A stretch of DNA of 35,706 bases from Chitinispirillales bacterium (GCA_031254455.1 JAIRUI010000090.1:1-35706), one strand, 5' to 3'; shown: positions 15,983-24,587, counted from the first letter of the stretch. Notes: generated by a model not told the origin, from the letters alone. Program-made: numbers and translations.

Positions 15983-17236
15983 TCAATAAGCCAAACTCTG
16001 ATTTATTTGTTTTGTAGTATTTGCGCCTAATTTTTTTAGATTTTCAATTTTACCTAAGATAGTACCCGCATTTTTGGTTCCGTCCAAATTATCTTTTGTC
16101 AGTTGTCCCATCGCGTCCGTATATATTCTTTTTGTGCTATCCATACTTTGCCCGACTTTTATCATATTATCAGTAAAACTCACAAACTTGTCGTACAATT
16201 CACCGCCGACTTTCGCAATTTCCTGAACATTTTTATTTTGGTTTTCCACTTTCCAAATAAACGCAATCGCTCTCATAGCAAACATCAAAGTCGTCGGCAC
16301 TACAAGCATGACATTTTTTTTGAGAGCGTATTCCACAAGCATCGGATTCGCCTGAACGGCAACCGTCAAAGCCGGTTCGATCGGAACGAACATAAACACG
16401 AAATCCGGCGAATTTACGGCGGAAATCCGCTCGTATTTTTTTTCCGAAAGTTCGTCGATATGTCTTTTTATACTTGCGATATGTTCTTTTAACGCCTTTT
16501 CTTTAACCGCCTCGTCTTCGCCGTTAAAATACTGCTCGTAAGCGGCAAGAGAAACCTTACTGTCGATAATATAGTGTTTATTTTCAGGTAAATAGACTAT
16601 AAAATCCGGACGAACATTTTCATTCTCGCCTATTTTGAAATTTTGCTGCTTCTTAAAATTCACACCTTCCGTAAGCCCGGATTTTTCAAGCAAAACTTCC
16701 AATTGGAATTCGCCCCAATCTCCCTGAACTTTGCTGTCGCCTTTTAACGCCCGCGTAAGTTTATCCGCCTCCTGCGTCATTTGCTTGTTCATTTCTATAA
16801 TATGCCGTAATTCTTGCTGTAAACTTGCCTTTTCACGAATTTCATTTGAATATGTTTCTTCTACTTTTTTTTGGAAATCCGAGATTTTTTCTTTGAGAGG
16901 ATTTAATAATCCGCCGATTTTTTCCTCGTTTACTTCCACAAATTTCTTGCTTTTTTCTTCAAGAATTTTATTTGCCGTATTTTCAAATTCAATTTTCATC
17001 CGCTCGTGCAGCTTTTCAATTTCCTCTTTATTTTGAACCGCTTGATTTTGCAAAATTTCTTTTTCTGTTTCTTTTGCTGACAAATTCATTGATAATTCGT
17101 TTATTTTTTCATCTTTTTCCGCCATTTTTCGCAAAAAATCATCCAAAGACAGATACTTTGCAAATTTTGTTTTCAAAACAAAAAACGAAAACGCAGCGCC
17201 GACAGCCATCCCCAAAATTAACATTACGATTTCCAT
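15983..17236 (-). CDS. rmuC: RmuC-family DNA recombination protein
   Basis: RmuC is a membrane-anchored protein with a predicted nuclease-like fold that limits inversions at short inverted repeats in E. coli; recent work also ties the family to DNA-based defence or phage exclusion. The 417 residues are arranged as an N-terminal TM helix (about 3-21), a long coiled coil (about 35-165, with many K/E heptads), and the RmuC domain from GDWGEFQLEVLLEKSGL (172 onward) with RPDFIVYLP (209-217) and DSKVSL (225-230) as the restriction-nuclease-like core. The ATG follows the upstream stop directly (TAAATG), with AAGG about 11 bases before it, so it is translationally coupled to the YfhO-like gene. Confidence 0.94.
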   Translation of the reverse strand: MEIVMLILGMAVGAAFSFFVLKTKFAKYLSLDDFLRKMAEKDEKINELSMNLSAKETEKEILQNQAVQNKEEIEKLHERMKIEFENTANKILEEKSKKFVEVNEEKIGGLLNPLKEKISDFQKKVEETYSNEIREKASLQQELRHIIEMNKQMTQEADKLTRALKGDSKVQGDWGEFQLEVLLEKSGLTEGVNFKKQQNFKIGENENVRPDFIVYLPENKHYIIDSKVSLAAYEQYFNGEDEAVKEKALKEHIASIKRHIDELSEKKYERISAVNSPDFVFMFVPIEPALTVAVQANPMLVEYALKKNVMLVVPTTLMFAMRAIAFIWKVENQNKNVQEIAKVGGELYDKFVSFTDNMIKVGQSMDSTKRIYTDAMGQLTKDNLDGTKNAGTILGKIENLKKLGANTTKQINQSLAY

Positions 17237-19627
17237 TTATTTCATTACCTTTTTCTTAGTAAAATTTAACGACAAGGCTAACAAAAGAAAAATGCAACCG
17301 GGTATAGAGAGCAACAGGGCGGTATTCATATAAAGCGAGTCGATTTTAATTTGAACTTTGTGCTTTCCGGCGGGAACTTCAACCGCCATAAACGCCAAAT
17401 CGCAGTTTATGATTTCCGCTTTTTTACCGTCGATAAACACTTTCCACGCGGGATAATAAACCTCGCTTATCCGCAAAAGCCCGTTTACGCTTACTTCTAC
17501 GTCCGCGATCCTGTCGTTTGCCGTATATTTAAGCCATTTTGTCGAAATTTGCGTGTTTACGTTTTCGCCGACGCTTTCAAAACTTGGCTTCTGTTCCAAA
17601 ATCGCCGTTTCATGTACCGCAAAATCAGCGTTATTTATCGTTTCCGAAATTATACTGCGATCGCTCTCTACGATATAACTGTTCGTGAAAGCCAAACGAG
17701 GCATAGCGTTTTTATTCTCAATAACCTGCAATTGCCCGGTCCGGTTCGGATAAAAAACATACTTGCAATTCGCCAAATTTAATGCGTTGCCGCCGTCTGA
17801 AATAGGGTCTGAATAACCCATATTCGCTCTTTCAAAAATCGGCGAAAGATAATTCATGCCGCCCTGACCGCGAAATTCACGATACCGCACAAGCTCGTTA
17901 TCGTGGAATCCGTTCACCCCTTCCAATCCGTAAAACGATTCGATATTCACATTCGGATCTATACCAGGCCAATACATTGAACGTGCAGGCTCATTCTTTG
18001 TCTTCCTTAAAACGTCGGCAATCGCATTAGGCGTTTTTTTGTATTGTGCGTTAGATTGATATTGAATAAAACTTTTATTTACACGAATAGTATCTATCAT
18101 TCCCAATACCAAAATTAAGGCGAATAATAATCCTTTTTTAAGGCGTCCGCAAATAACCGCCCAAATTCCTCCTATGATAATTATCGCAATAAACGTCCAT
18201 CCGATAAGAGCGGGAATATAATTTTTTTGAAAATTCGCTTCAAAAATATTTTTCTTTTCCGCAAGAGAATTACAAAGCGGCTGCATCAGACCAAAAACAA
18301 AGTTTTGGTTTGCAAAAACAAACGAAACCGCAATTATTACGGGAATTGAAATCAACAAACCGAATTTTGTATTTTTCAGACGAATTTCACTCCAATTTTT
18401 CCATTCTTCGTCCAAAATATCTTTAAGCGACAGTGCGCTCAAAAATACGATTACGAACGAGAACCAATACATAACCATAGCCATCGCGCGAAATTTCTTT
18501 ACGCCGGGAATAAAATGATAAGCGATCGTATAAATTGAAATTTTATCTTCCGGATTACCGGAGAAACGAATCCCCGGAGAATCTGCGCCCATACTCAACA
18601 ACAAAAAGAAAATTCCAAGCGACAGACAAAAAAAGCGCCATTTGGACGGTTTAAAGACAAACGCCGAAAAAGCCGTAATCATAGCGACGGCGCCTACATA
18701 TTCGGTATTTAATTTGAACGCGTTGCCGCTCCAATAATATCCAAACCAATTCCCAAATTCAGGCACCCAAAGTGAAAAAATTTCAGCCCAGTGCATCGAC
18801 CAAGACGTCGCGAATTCAAATCCTCTGTCAACCCCGCGAATAGAATGTGCGTCTTGGACGTATCTAAACGCAGGATACAACTGCGCTGCGCCCAGCGACA
18901 ATCCCAAAACAACCGACCCCCAAAAGAATAATGCTGGTTTTATCGTAATCTTTACATTTTTTTTGCCAAAAACTTCAAAAATTGTAAAGAACAGCCAAAT
19001 CGCTCCAAGCCCGATAAACGTGAAAAACATCATTTGAATATGCGAAGTTAAAAGTCCGAGCCCTATTCCAAGCGCAAAAAGCGCGGTATTTGCAAAATTT
19101 GGATTGCATAAGCCTTCTTTGAGCCGCCAAATCATATAAGGAAGCAATGCAATTACATACATTTTTCCATCGTGACCGGGGTAAACATGTGAAAAAAATT
19201 CCGGATTCAACATGTAAAAAATCGCTCCTATTCCAGCAATCGTCGGCGAAAGCCCAAACCCTTTGAACAGCATCAAATAAAAAAACAATCCGGCAAGAAA
19301 AACATGAAGAATCATCTTCCAAGAAAACGCGGCATAAATAGGCGCAAGATAATTAAACGGGAAAACAAGCGGATAAAGATAATCGCCCGCCAACGCGTCG
19401 CCTGTCGGCATACCGCATAAAACTCCTTTATTCCACATGGCGATCTGTCCGTCTTCAAGTAAGGCGCGCTGCATAGACGATTTTATTCCCATAGTATTTA
19501 TTTGATCGCTTGCGAGAAGCATTTTATTCGAATTTATTAATTCGTGAAATAAGCATAAAACAATCAACGCCATAAATGCAATTATAGCGATATGAATCAT
19601 ATTTCGGTTATTCTTCGCAATCTCCAT
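17237..19627 (-). CDS. YfhO-family multi-spanning membrane protein
   Basis: This ~796-residue integral membrane protein has about a dozen hydrophobic helices over the first ~490 residues, one or two more near 490-540, a ~230-residue extracytoplasmic beta-rich domain, and a final TM helix just before the KKKVMK end. The C-terminal block ISEVYYPAWKVFIDGKKA, followed by VPAGKHKVQIKI, is the signature of YfhO/DUF6541-like proteins, thought to be GT-C-type glycosyltransferases or lipid-linked sugar-modifying proteins. The donor and acceptor are unknown here. Two starts are possible. ATG 19648 has no site, while ATG 19627 has AGAGGAAAG nine bases upstream, lying within the longer frame, so I chose 19627. 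rmuC follows with no gap. Confidence 0.88.
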   Translation of the reverse strand: MEIAKNNRNMIHIAIIAFMALIVLCLFHELINSNKMLLASDQINTMGIKSSMQRALLEDGQIAMWNKGVLCGMPTGDALAGDYLYPLVFPFNYLAPIYAAFSWKMILHVFLAGLFFYLMLFKGFGLSPTIAGIGAIFYMLNPEFFSHVYPGHDGKMYVIALLPYMIWRLKEGLCNPNFANTALFALGIGLGLLTSHIQMMFFTFIGLGAIWLFFTIFEVFGKKNVKITIKPALFFWGSVVLGLSLGAAQLYPAFRYVQDAHSIRGVDRGFEFATSWSMHWAEIFSLWVPEFGNWFGYYWSGNAFKLNTEYVGAVAMITAFSAFVFKPSKWRFFCLSLGIFFLLLSMGADSPGIRFSGNPEDKISIYTIAYHFIPGVKKFRAMAMVMYWFSFVIVFLSALSLKDILDEEWKNWSEIRLKNTKFGLLISIPVIIAVSFVFANQNFVFGLMQPLCNSLAEKKNIFEANFQKNYIPALIGWTFIAIIIIGGIWAVICGRLKKGLLFALILVLGMIDTIRVNKSFIQYQSNAQYKKTPNAIADVLRKTKNEPARSMYWPGIDPNVNIESFYGLEGVNGFHDNELVRYREFRGQGGMNYLSPIFERANMGYSDPISDGGNALNLANCKYVFYPNRTGQLQVIENKNAMPRLAFTNSYIVESDRSIISETINNADFAVHETAILEQKPSFESVGENVNTQISTKWLKYTANDRIADVEVSVNGLLRISEVYYPAWKVFIDGKKAEIINCDLAFMAVEVPAGKHKVQIKIDSLYMNTALLLSIPGCIFLLLALSLNFTKKKVMK

Positions 19628-19633
19628 AACTAT

Positions 19634-19642
19634 CTTTCCTCT
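19634..19642 (-). promoter_or_regulatory. Ribosome binding site deciding the YfhO-like start
   Basis: AGAGGAAAG on the minus strand, with its AGGA core nine bases from the ATG at 19627, lies inside the longer alternative reading frame beginning at 19648. Confidence 0.6.
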
Positions 19643-19750
19643 TTTCATGAAATTATGCAGAAAATACTTTTTGCGAAAATTATAAAACGATTTCGCGTTT
19701 TATTCGCGTCGATTTTGCGCAAATATTATTTTAGAGTCCGTATTTTTAAC

Positions 19751-19757
19751 GGAGGTG
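19751..19757 (+). promoter_or_regulatory. Ribosome binding site deciding the CBM9-like protein start
   Basis: GGAGGTG lies nine bases upstream of the ATG at 19767. The in-frame GTG at 19755 is part of the site itself and so is unlikely to be the start. Confidence 0.7.
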
Positions 19758-19766
19758 TTAAAGCTT

Positions 19767-20624
19767 ATGTGTAAAGAAAAAATTTTCGCAATAGTGTCTT
19801 TTATTTTTGTTTTTACTTACGCGGATTTATATTCGCCGGAAGTTTGGTACGGATTCAGGTCGGATTCTTTAGTTTTCAGCGCGGGGGTAAGCGAATCGGA
19901 CTTGAATAAAACCGTTTATTATGAACTTTTGTACAAAAAACAAGGCGGTAAAAACAGCATTTTAGCGTCAAAAAACATAAAAGCCGTAGAAAGAGAATGG
20001 ACGCTTGCATTTTCCGATATAAAAAAGGACGTTGCCGGTAAAGACGCGTTATGGGTAAAAGAAACTATAGGCGATGAAAAATCAAAAATTTACGGACCTT
20101 ACGGTTTTGTAAAAAACAAACTTTCGGAAATTTGCGACACCGCAATAAATTATTCCGGCGATATAAAAAATTACGAATTGAATAAAAACACCAAATTTTC
20201 GGACAATAAATCGTTCGCCATACAGTTTTTACATAATCAAAACGGACTTATAATCGTTTTTGGCGACGTGAAAGAAAAAATAACGATTTCTATTGATCCG
20301 GCAAACAGCAAAACGGCATTTTTAGCTTTTGCAAACAGAATAATAATGTTTGATACGGATAAAAAAGCCGCGTTTTTTTATCCCGAAAGAAGTATAGTCC
20401 AAAAAACTTCCGACATTCAATATAAAATCAGAGATTGGGAAGGCGATATGACGGTATCCGACGGTCAAAACTGTAAAATAATTTTTATTCCTTGGTACGA
20501 TTTAGGCGTTAAGTACGAAAACGGCAGAAAATTTGGATTCATGATACAACACGGCGATTATTCATATCCGTTCGGAGCGTCATCCTATTCGCCCGCGTCT
20601 TGGGGAAACATAATTATCAAATAA
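19767..20624 (+). CDS. Exported protein with CBM9-like C-terminal fold, unknown function
   Basis: The 285-residue product begins with a signal peptide (KEKIFAIVSFIFVFTYA). GGAGGTG (19751-19757), nine bases before the ATG at 19767, fixes the start; the in-frame GTG at 19755 lies inside that site. The rest is beta-rich. The last ~130 residues recall the CBM9/DOMON-like sandwich: SFAIQFLHNQNGLIIVF, a central IRDWEGDMTV, IIFIPWYDLGVKYENGRKFGF and the ending ASWGNIIIK, which parallels the 'IPWxxLG...G..xGF...WG.I.L' pattern of CBM9-like domains. Sugar or haem binding is possible; the resemblance is by eye only. It is divergent from the YfhO-like gene and is followed by tRNA-His. Confidence 0.7.
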   Translation: MCKEKIFAIVSFIFVFTYADLYSPEVWYGFRSDSLVFSAGVSESDLNKTVYYELLYKKQGGKNSILASKNIKAVEREWTLAFSDIKKDVAGKDALWVKETIGDEKSKIYGPYGFVKNKLSEICDTAINYSGDIKNYELNKNTKFSDNKSFAIQFLHNQNGLIIVFGDVKEKITISIDPANSKTAFLAFANRIIMFDTDKKAAFFYPERSIVQKTSDIQYKIRDWEGDMTVSDGQNCKIIFIPWYDLGVKYENGRKFGFMIQHGDYSYPFGASSYSPASWGNIIIK

Positions 20625-20627
20625 ATC

Positions 20628-20657
20628 TTGACTAACCATGATTCACGAATTTATTTT
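20628..20657 (+). promoter_or_regulatory. Possible sigma-70-type promoter of tRNA-His
   Basis: TTGACT (20628-20633) and TATTTT (20652-20657), separated by 18 bases, resemble -35 and -10 boxes. The tRNA begins 15 bases further on. The -10 box matches only moderately. Confidence 0.45.
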
Positions 20658-20671
20658 ACGTAAGATTTTAT

Positions 20672-20746
20672 GGTGAGTGTAGTTCAATTGGTTAGAGCAC
20701 CGGATTGTGGTTCCGGTTGTTGGGGGTTCAAGTCCCCTCACTCACC
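20672..20746 (+). tRNA. tRNA-His (anticodon GTG)
   Basis: A complete cloverleaf can be drawn. The acceptor stem GTGAGTG (20673-20679) pairs with CACTCAC (20739-20745). The anticodon stem CCGGA/TCCGG encloses the loop TTGTGGT with anticodon GTG. The T stem GGGGG/CCCCT encloses TTCAAGT. The extra G at 20672 opposite C at 20746 is the G-1:C73 pair specific to tRNA-His, which confirms the identity. The 3' CCA is not encoded (CCG follows), so a CCA-adding enzyme is needed. Confidence 0.96.
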
Positions 20747-20940
20747 CCGCAAAATTTCTACTGCAATATAAAACAAACGCCGACAAATTTCAAATCAATT
20801 TCTATACAATCAATTACATTTTTTATTGAAATAACTATAATTTCTTAATTTATTATAAACATTTGTTTCGTCAAAAATGTGTTTTTATCGTCCGCATAAA
20901 TTATTTTGTACAATAAAATTTCAGTTGAAAGGCGTATGTT

Positions 20941-21531
20941 ATGTCGCATTTGATACCTATGGTTGTCGAAACGAGCGGACGCGGAGAAAGGTCTTACGAT
21001 ATTTATTCCCGTCTATTAAAGGAAAGAATTATATTCTTGGGAGGAGAAATAAACGACGCGGTCGCAGACGTAGTGATGGCGCAGATGATATTTTTGGAAT
21101 ACGAAGATCCGGCGAAAGATATTACTTTGTACATAAATTCGCCCGGCGGTTACGTTTCTTCCGGTTTGGCGATTTATGACACTATGCGTTTTATACGTCC
21201 GAACATCTCTACGATTTGCATCGGACAGGCGGCAAGTATGGGAGCGGTTTTGCTTGCGGCCGGCACTCCGGGTAAAAGGTTGGCGCTTCCGCACTCAAAA
21301 ATTATGATTCACCAGCCTATTGGCGGCGCAAGCGGTCAAGCGTCCGATATAGTAATCCACGCAAAAGAGATTATTCGCATTAAAAACAGTTTATCCGAAC
21401 TTTTAGCAAAACATACGGGAAAATCCGCCGAGACAATCTATAAAGATACCGACCGCGACAATTTTATGTCGGCGATAGAGGCGAAAGAATATGGAATTGT
21501 AGATGACGTTTTGGAGGAACGGAAGGAATAA
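20941..21531 (+). CDS. clpP: ATP-dependent Clp protease proteolytic subunit
   Basis: ClpP is the serine-protease barrel that degrades proteins unfolded by ClpX. The 196-residue protein has the catalytic triad Ser99 (GQAASMGA), His124 (IMIHQP) and Asp173 (DRDNF), plus the oligomerisation handle region after QPIGGASGQASDI. The length is standard with a short N-terminal loop. AAAGG eight bases before the ATG supports the start. clpX follows with no gap (TAAATG), the usual clpP-clpX pair. The 194-base AT-rich gap upstream, after tRNA-His, must hold its promoter, but I could not pick one with confidence and see no CIRCE element. Confidence 0.97.
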   Translation: MSHLIPMVVETSGRGERSYDIYSRLLKERIIFLGGEINDAVADVVMAQMIFLEYEDPAKDITLYINSPGGYVSSGLAIYDTMRFIRPNISTICIGQAASMGAVLLAAGTPGKRLALPHSKIMIHQPIGGASGQASDIVIHAKEIIRIKNSLSELLAKHTGKSAETIYKDTDRDNFMSAIEAKEYGIVDDVLEERKE

Positions 21532-22794
21532 ATGCCCATAAACAGCAATAAAAGTAAGATTAAATGCTCTTTCTGCGGAAAAGATAAAACCCAAGTAAAA
21601 CTGCTTATTAACGGGTTGAACGGTTTCATTTGTAACGAATGCGTTGACGTATGCAACCATATGCTTGACGCTAAGAAAGAAATAAAAAGGCGGCATAACG
21701 ATATTCAATTCACAGGTCAATATGAAAATATCCTCACGCCAAAAGAAATGAAAGAAATTTTAGACAGAAACATAATCGGACAGAACGCGGCAAAAATCGG
21801 TGTCGCCGTAGCGGTATATAATCATTACAAACGGCTGAATTCACGATGTCAGGACGACGATGTCGAAATTGAAAAAACAAATATTTTGCTTTTAGGACCG
21901 ACGGGAACGGGAAAAACTCTGATTGCGCAAACCGTAGCAAAAATTCTGAAAGTTCCGTTTGCTATCGCCGACGCGACAGTACTCACCGAAGCGGGATACG
22001 TCGGCGAAGACGTGGAAAATATTTTGGTACGTCTTTTGAACGCCGCAGACGGAGACGTTTCTAAAGCGCAGCACGGAATAATTTACATTGACGAATTCGA
22101 CAAAATCGGCAGAAAATCCGAAAATTCATCAATAACCCGTGACGTCTCCGGCGAGGGGGTTCAGCAGGCGTTGTTAAAAATCATAGAAGGGACTTTATCG
22201 CACGTTCCACCGCAGGGCGGACGCAAACATCCCGAACAAAAATTGATAGAAATAGACACCCGTGATATTTTGTTCATTTGCGGCGGAGCGTTTGTCGGTT
22301 TGGAAGAAATCATAAAAAAGAGAACGACCAAAAGCGCAATGGGCTTTACAGGAAAAGTAATAGATAAAAACTCTTCACAAACGAGCGAACTTCTACATTT
22401 GTGCGAACCGGACGATTTAATGCATTTTGGGATAATTCCCGAACTTATAGGACGTTTGCCTGCAATTTACGCTCTTGACAACCTCGACAAAGAAATGTTG
22501 ATGCAGATTTTGCTTGAGCCCAGAAACGCTATTGTTAAACAATATGCAAAATTATTTGATATGGACGGCGTAAAATTGTCGTTTGAAAAAGAAGCGTTAG
22601 AAAAAGTTGTAGAAATCGCCGAAGAAAAAAAGACGGGGGCGCGCGGTTTGCGTGCGGTTTTGGAAACCGCTCTAATTCCGGTAATGTATGAGCTGCCTTC
22701 CAAAAAAAACATTCGCGAAGTAGTCGTTACAAAAGAGGTCATCGCCGACAAAGCGGCGCCTAAATACATTGAAAAAATGAGTGAAAGCGCATAA
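21532..22794 (+). CDS. clpX: ATP-dependent Clp protease ATP-binding subunit ClpX
   Basis: ClpX is the AAA+ unfoldase that feeds substrates into ClpP. In the 420 residues are the zinc-binding domain with C12, C15, C34 and C37; Walker A GPTGTGKT (122-129); the pore loop GYVG (155-158); Walker B IIYIDEFD (183-190); the RKH loop GGRKHP; the ClpP-docking MGF tripeptide (about 270-272, the IGF-loop equivalent); and the sensor-2 segment GARGLR. All expected functional elements are present. AAGGAA at the end of clpP serves as ribosome site, and the start codon touches the clpP stop. ispD follows after four bases. Confidence 0.98.
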   Translation: MPINSNKSKIKCSFCGKDKTQVKLLINGLNGFICNECVDVCNHMLDAKKEIKRRHNDIQFTGQYENILTPKEMKEILDRNIIGQNAAKIGVAVAVYNHYKRLNSRCQDDDVEIEKTNILLLGPTGTGKTLIAQTVAKILKVPFAIADATVLTEAGYVGEDVENILVRLLNAADGDVSKAQHGIIYIDEFDKIGRKSENSSITRDVSGEGVQQALLKIIEGTLSHVPPQGGRKHPEQKLIEIDTRDILFICGGAFVGLEEIIKKRTTKSAMGFTGKVIDKNSSQTSELLHLCEPDDLMHFGIIPELIGRLPAIYALDNLDKEMLMQILLEPRNAIVKQYAKLFDMDGVKLSFEKEALEKVVEIAEEKKTGARGLRAVLETALIPVMYELPSKKNIREVVVTKEVIADKAAPKYIEKMSESA

Positions 22795-22798
22795 ACAA

Positions 22799-23482
22799 AT
22801 GTCAATTTCGGCTATAATTGTCGCCGGCGGGATGGGAAAGCGGCTCGGGAAAGAAATTCCCAAAGCGTTTGTACCGATTTGCCGAAAAGAATTATTTTTA
22901 TACTCTGCAGAAATTTTCGACGAAATGGGAATTTTTAACGAAATAATCGTTGTCGTTCCAAACAGCGCGATTGCGAAAACGCAAGAAAAGACGGCTGATT
23001 TTTCTACAAAAATTATTATAGCGCAGGGTGGAAAAGAGCGGCATAATTCAGTTGAAAACGGTGTAAAAAAAGCAAGCGGCGACATAGTTATAATTCACGA
23101 CGCGGCGCGTCCATTCGCCACAAAAGAATTAGTCGGGCAACTTATAGAAAATTATACCGGCAATAATTTCTGCGGAATGATTTGCGCCAACCCGATTGTA
23201 GATACGATTCGCAGGTTTGAGAATAATTTGTGCGGACAGACGATAAACCGTAGCGAACTTATCGCCGTCGGCACTCCGCAAATTTTTGATAAAAAAACAT
23301 TGCTTGACTGTTTTGCAAAAATTGAAGATTTAAGTGAAATTCCGACTGACGAAGCGATGCTTGTGCAAAAGTTCGGACACAAAGTCGGATGGATAAAGAG
23401 CAGTAAAATGAACTTCAAAATTACAACGCCGGAAGATATAATTTTGGCGGAAGCGATTGTGAAAAACGGAGAGATTTCGTAA
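22799..23482 (+). CDS. ispD: 2-C-methyl-D-erythritol 4-phosphate cytidylyltransferase
   Basis: IspD makes CDP-methylerythritol from MEP and CTP in the non-mevalonate isoprenoid pathway, so this organism uses the MEP route. The ~227-residue protein has the nucleotide-binding AGGMGKRLG (9-17) with PKAF, the HDAARPF block, the PTDEAMLVQ region and the C-terminal FKITTPEDIILAEA signature. I chose ATG 22799, giving MSISAIIVAGG, because a GTG at 22781 would add six residues unlike the family. Neither has a strong ribosome site. The gene lies four bases after clpX and is probably in the clpPX operon. ispF, often adjacent, is not present. Confidence 0.96.
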   Translation: MSISAIIVAGGMGKRLGKEIPKAFVPICRKELFLYSAEIFDEMGIFNEIIVVVPNSAIAKTQEKTADFSTKIIIAQGGKERHNSVENGVKKASGDIVIIHDAARPFATKELVGQLIENYTGNNFCGMICANPIVDTIRRFENNLCGQTINRSELIAVGTPQIFDKKTLLDCFAKIEDLSEIPTDEAMLVQKFGHKVGWIKSSKMNFKITTPEDIILAEAIVKNGEIS

Positions 23483-23540
23483 GACCGCCGTAAATTCGCC
23501 AAAGAAAATAAAAAACTTTTAATAAAACAAGGAATTTCCT

Positions 23541-24587
23541 ATGAAAACGGTTCAAAATTTAACTAAAATGTTTAGCGCAACGGTCGCCGCATTATTTTGT
23601 GGGTTTTTAATAAATTGTTCCGACCAAACAGGCGGCGTGAATCCGTTGAACAATACTTATAGGTTAACCGTAATCGCCGGCATTGGCGGAAACGTAAATC
23701 CGTCCGCTGCGTCTTACCGTAAAGTTGGAGAACATATTGTGATAACGGCGTCGCCATTGCCGCAATATTCGTTTTTAAGCTGGACGACGACAAGTGACAG
23801 TGTTGTCTTTACCAGTGAGGACAATGTGGAAATTTCGTTTATTATGCCAGCCGCCGCAGTAACGGTAACAGCGAATTTTCTGCAAAACAGCGACGGCAAC
23901 GGTAATGACGGCGATACCAAAACGATAGCGGGAATAGAATGCGTTCTTGTAAAAGCCGGAACGTTTATGATGGGCAGTCCGACAAGCGAAAGCGGACGAG
24001 AAAATGACGAAACACGGTATAAGGTAACGCTCACCAAAGATTACTGGATAAGTAAATATCCCGTAACGCAGGCGCAATATAGGTCGGCAATGGGTAATAA
24101 TCCGTCATATTATAAAGGTGATAATAAACCGGTAGAATATTTAACTTGGGACGATGCAAACGCATTTTGTAAAGCGGCGGGCGGACGCTTACCCACGGAA
24201 GCCGAATGGGAATTTGCCGCGCGTGGCGGCAATAAAAGGAAAAACTATATTTACAGCGGAAGCGATAATTTGAATGAAGTGGGTTGGTATTGGGGTAATA
24301 GTAGCAGCGGCACACAACCGGTCGGTCAAAAGAAGGCTAACGAACTTGGCATATACGATATGAGCGGGAACGTATGGGAATGGTGCAGTAACTGGTATGG
24401 CAGTTATCCTACAGGTTCAGCAACCGACCCTGCAGGACCGTCTTCCGGCTCTTACCGCGTGTTTCGCGGCGGCGGCAGTTGTTGCATCATTTCGCAGCTT
24501 TGCCGTGTTGCCAGCCGCTACAACGGTGCGCCGTCTATTCGCACCGCCTGTTTGGGCTTTCGCGTCGTATTCAATTCATCTGATTAG
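23541..24587 (+). CDS. Lipoprotein with InlB-type repeat and C-type-lectin/FGE-sulfatase fold; likely DGR variable target protein
   Basis: The 348 residues start with a lipoprotein signal (lipobox LINC, Cys26). Residues ~40-113 form one divergent InlB-B/Flg_new-type repeat (GGNVNPSAASYRKVGEHIVITA to AAAVTVTANF, with SFLSW in the middle), a stalk-like module. Residues ~131-344 form a formylglycine-generating-enzyme/SUMF1 C-type-lectin fold (VKAGTFMMGS, YPVTQAQY, GGRLPTEAEWEFAARGG, GIYDMSGNVWEWC). The last block, residues 306-343, departs from ordinary members in the manner of diversity-generating-retroelement variable regions: RVFRGGGS, then CCIISQL, CRVASRYNGAPS and LGFRVV. The cysteines there (314, 315, 321) do not form the C-x4-C pair of true FGE, so sulfatase maturation is unlikely. 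This architecture, a surface-anchored lectin fold with a hypervariable tip, parallels Treponema TvpA. The predicted role is ligand binding at the cell surface. The gene ends 30 bases from the convergent argG. Confidence 0.88.
   Translation: MKTVQNLTKMFSATVAALFCGFLINCSDQTGGVNPLNNTYRLTVIAGIGGNVNPSAASYRKVGEHIVITASPLPQYSFLSWTTTSDSVVFTSEDNVEISFIMPAAAVTVTANFLQNSDGNGNDGDTKTIAGIECVLVKAGTFMMGSPTSESGRENDETRYKVTLTKDYWISKYPVTQAQYRSAMGNNPSYYKGDNKPVEYLTWDDANAFCKAAGGRLPTEAEWEFAARGGNKRKNYIYSGSDNLNEVGWYWGNSSSGTQPVGQKKANELGIYDMSGNVWEWCSNWYGSYPTGSATDPAGPSSGSYRVFRGGGSCCIISQLCRVASRYNGAPSIRTACLGFRVVFNSSD
24456..24566 (+). other. Candidate DGR variable region (VR) of the lipoprotein
   Basis: These 37 codons contain 10 adenines in 111 bases, against 36 in 100 bases at 24061-24160 of the same gene. 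The product aligns by eye, without gaps from CRVA to GFR, with the consensus CRVAxRxxxxPxxRxxxxGFR of SUMF1-type DGR targets. Most x positions, where templates carry AAC or AAT, are other codons that keep a third base C or T (TGT, TGC, ATC, ATT, CTT, AGC, TAC, GGT, TCT, ACC, GCC). This is the pattern expected from adenine-specific mutagenesis. The template repeat and the reverse transcriptase are not in this window. Confidence 0.72.

Noticed and set aside
20747..20940. A CIRCE or other heat-shock operator before clpP
   Set aside because: No TTAGCACTC/GAGTGCTAA-type inverted repeat is present; only AT-rich sequence without a convincing promoter pair.
23541..24587. Calling the FGE-fold lipoprotein a formylglycine-generating sulfatase-maturation enzyme
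   Set aside because: It is a lipoprotein, has no sulfatase neighbour, and lacks the C-x4-C catalytic cysteine pair (cysteines are at 314, 315 and 321).
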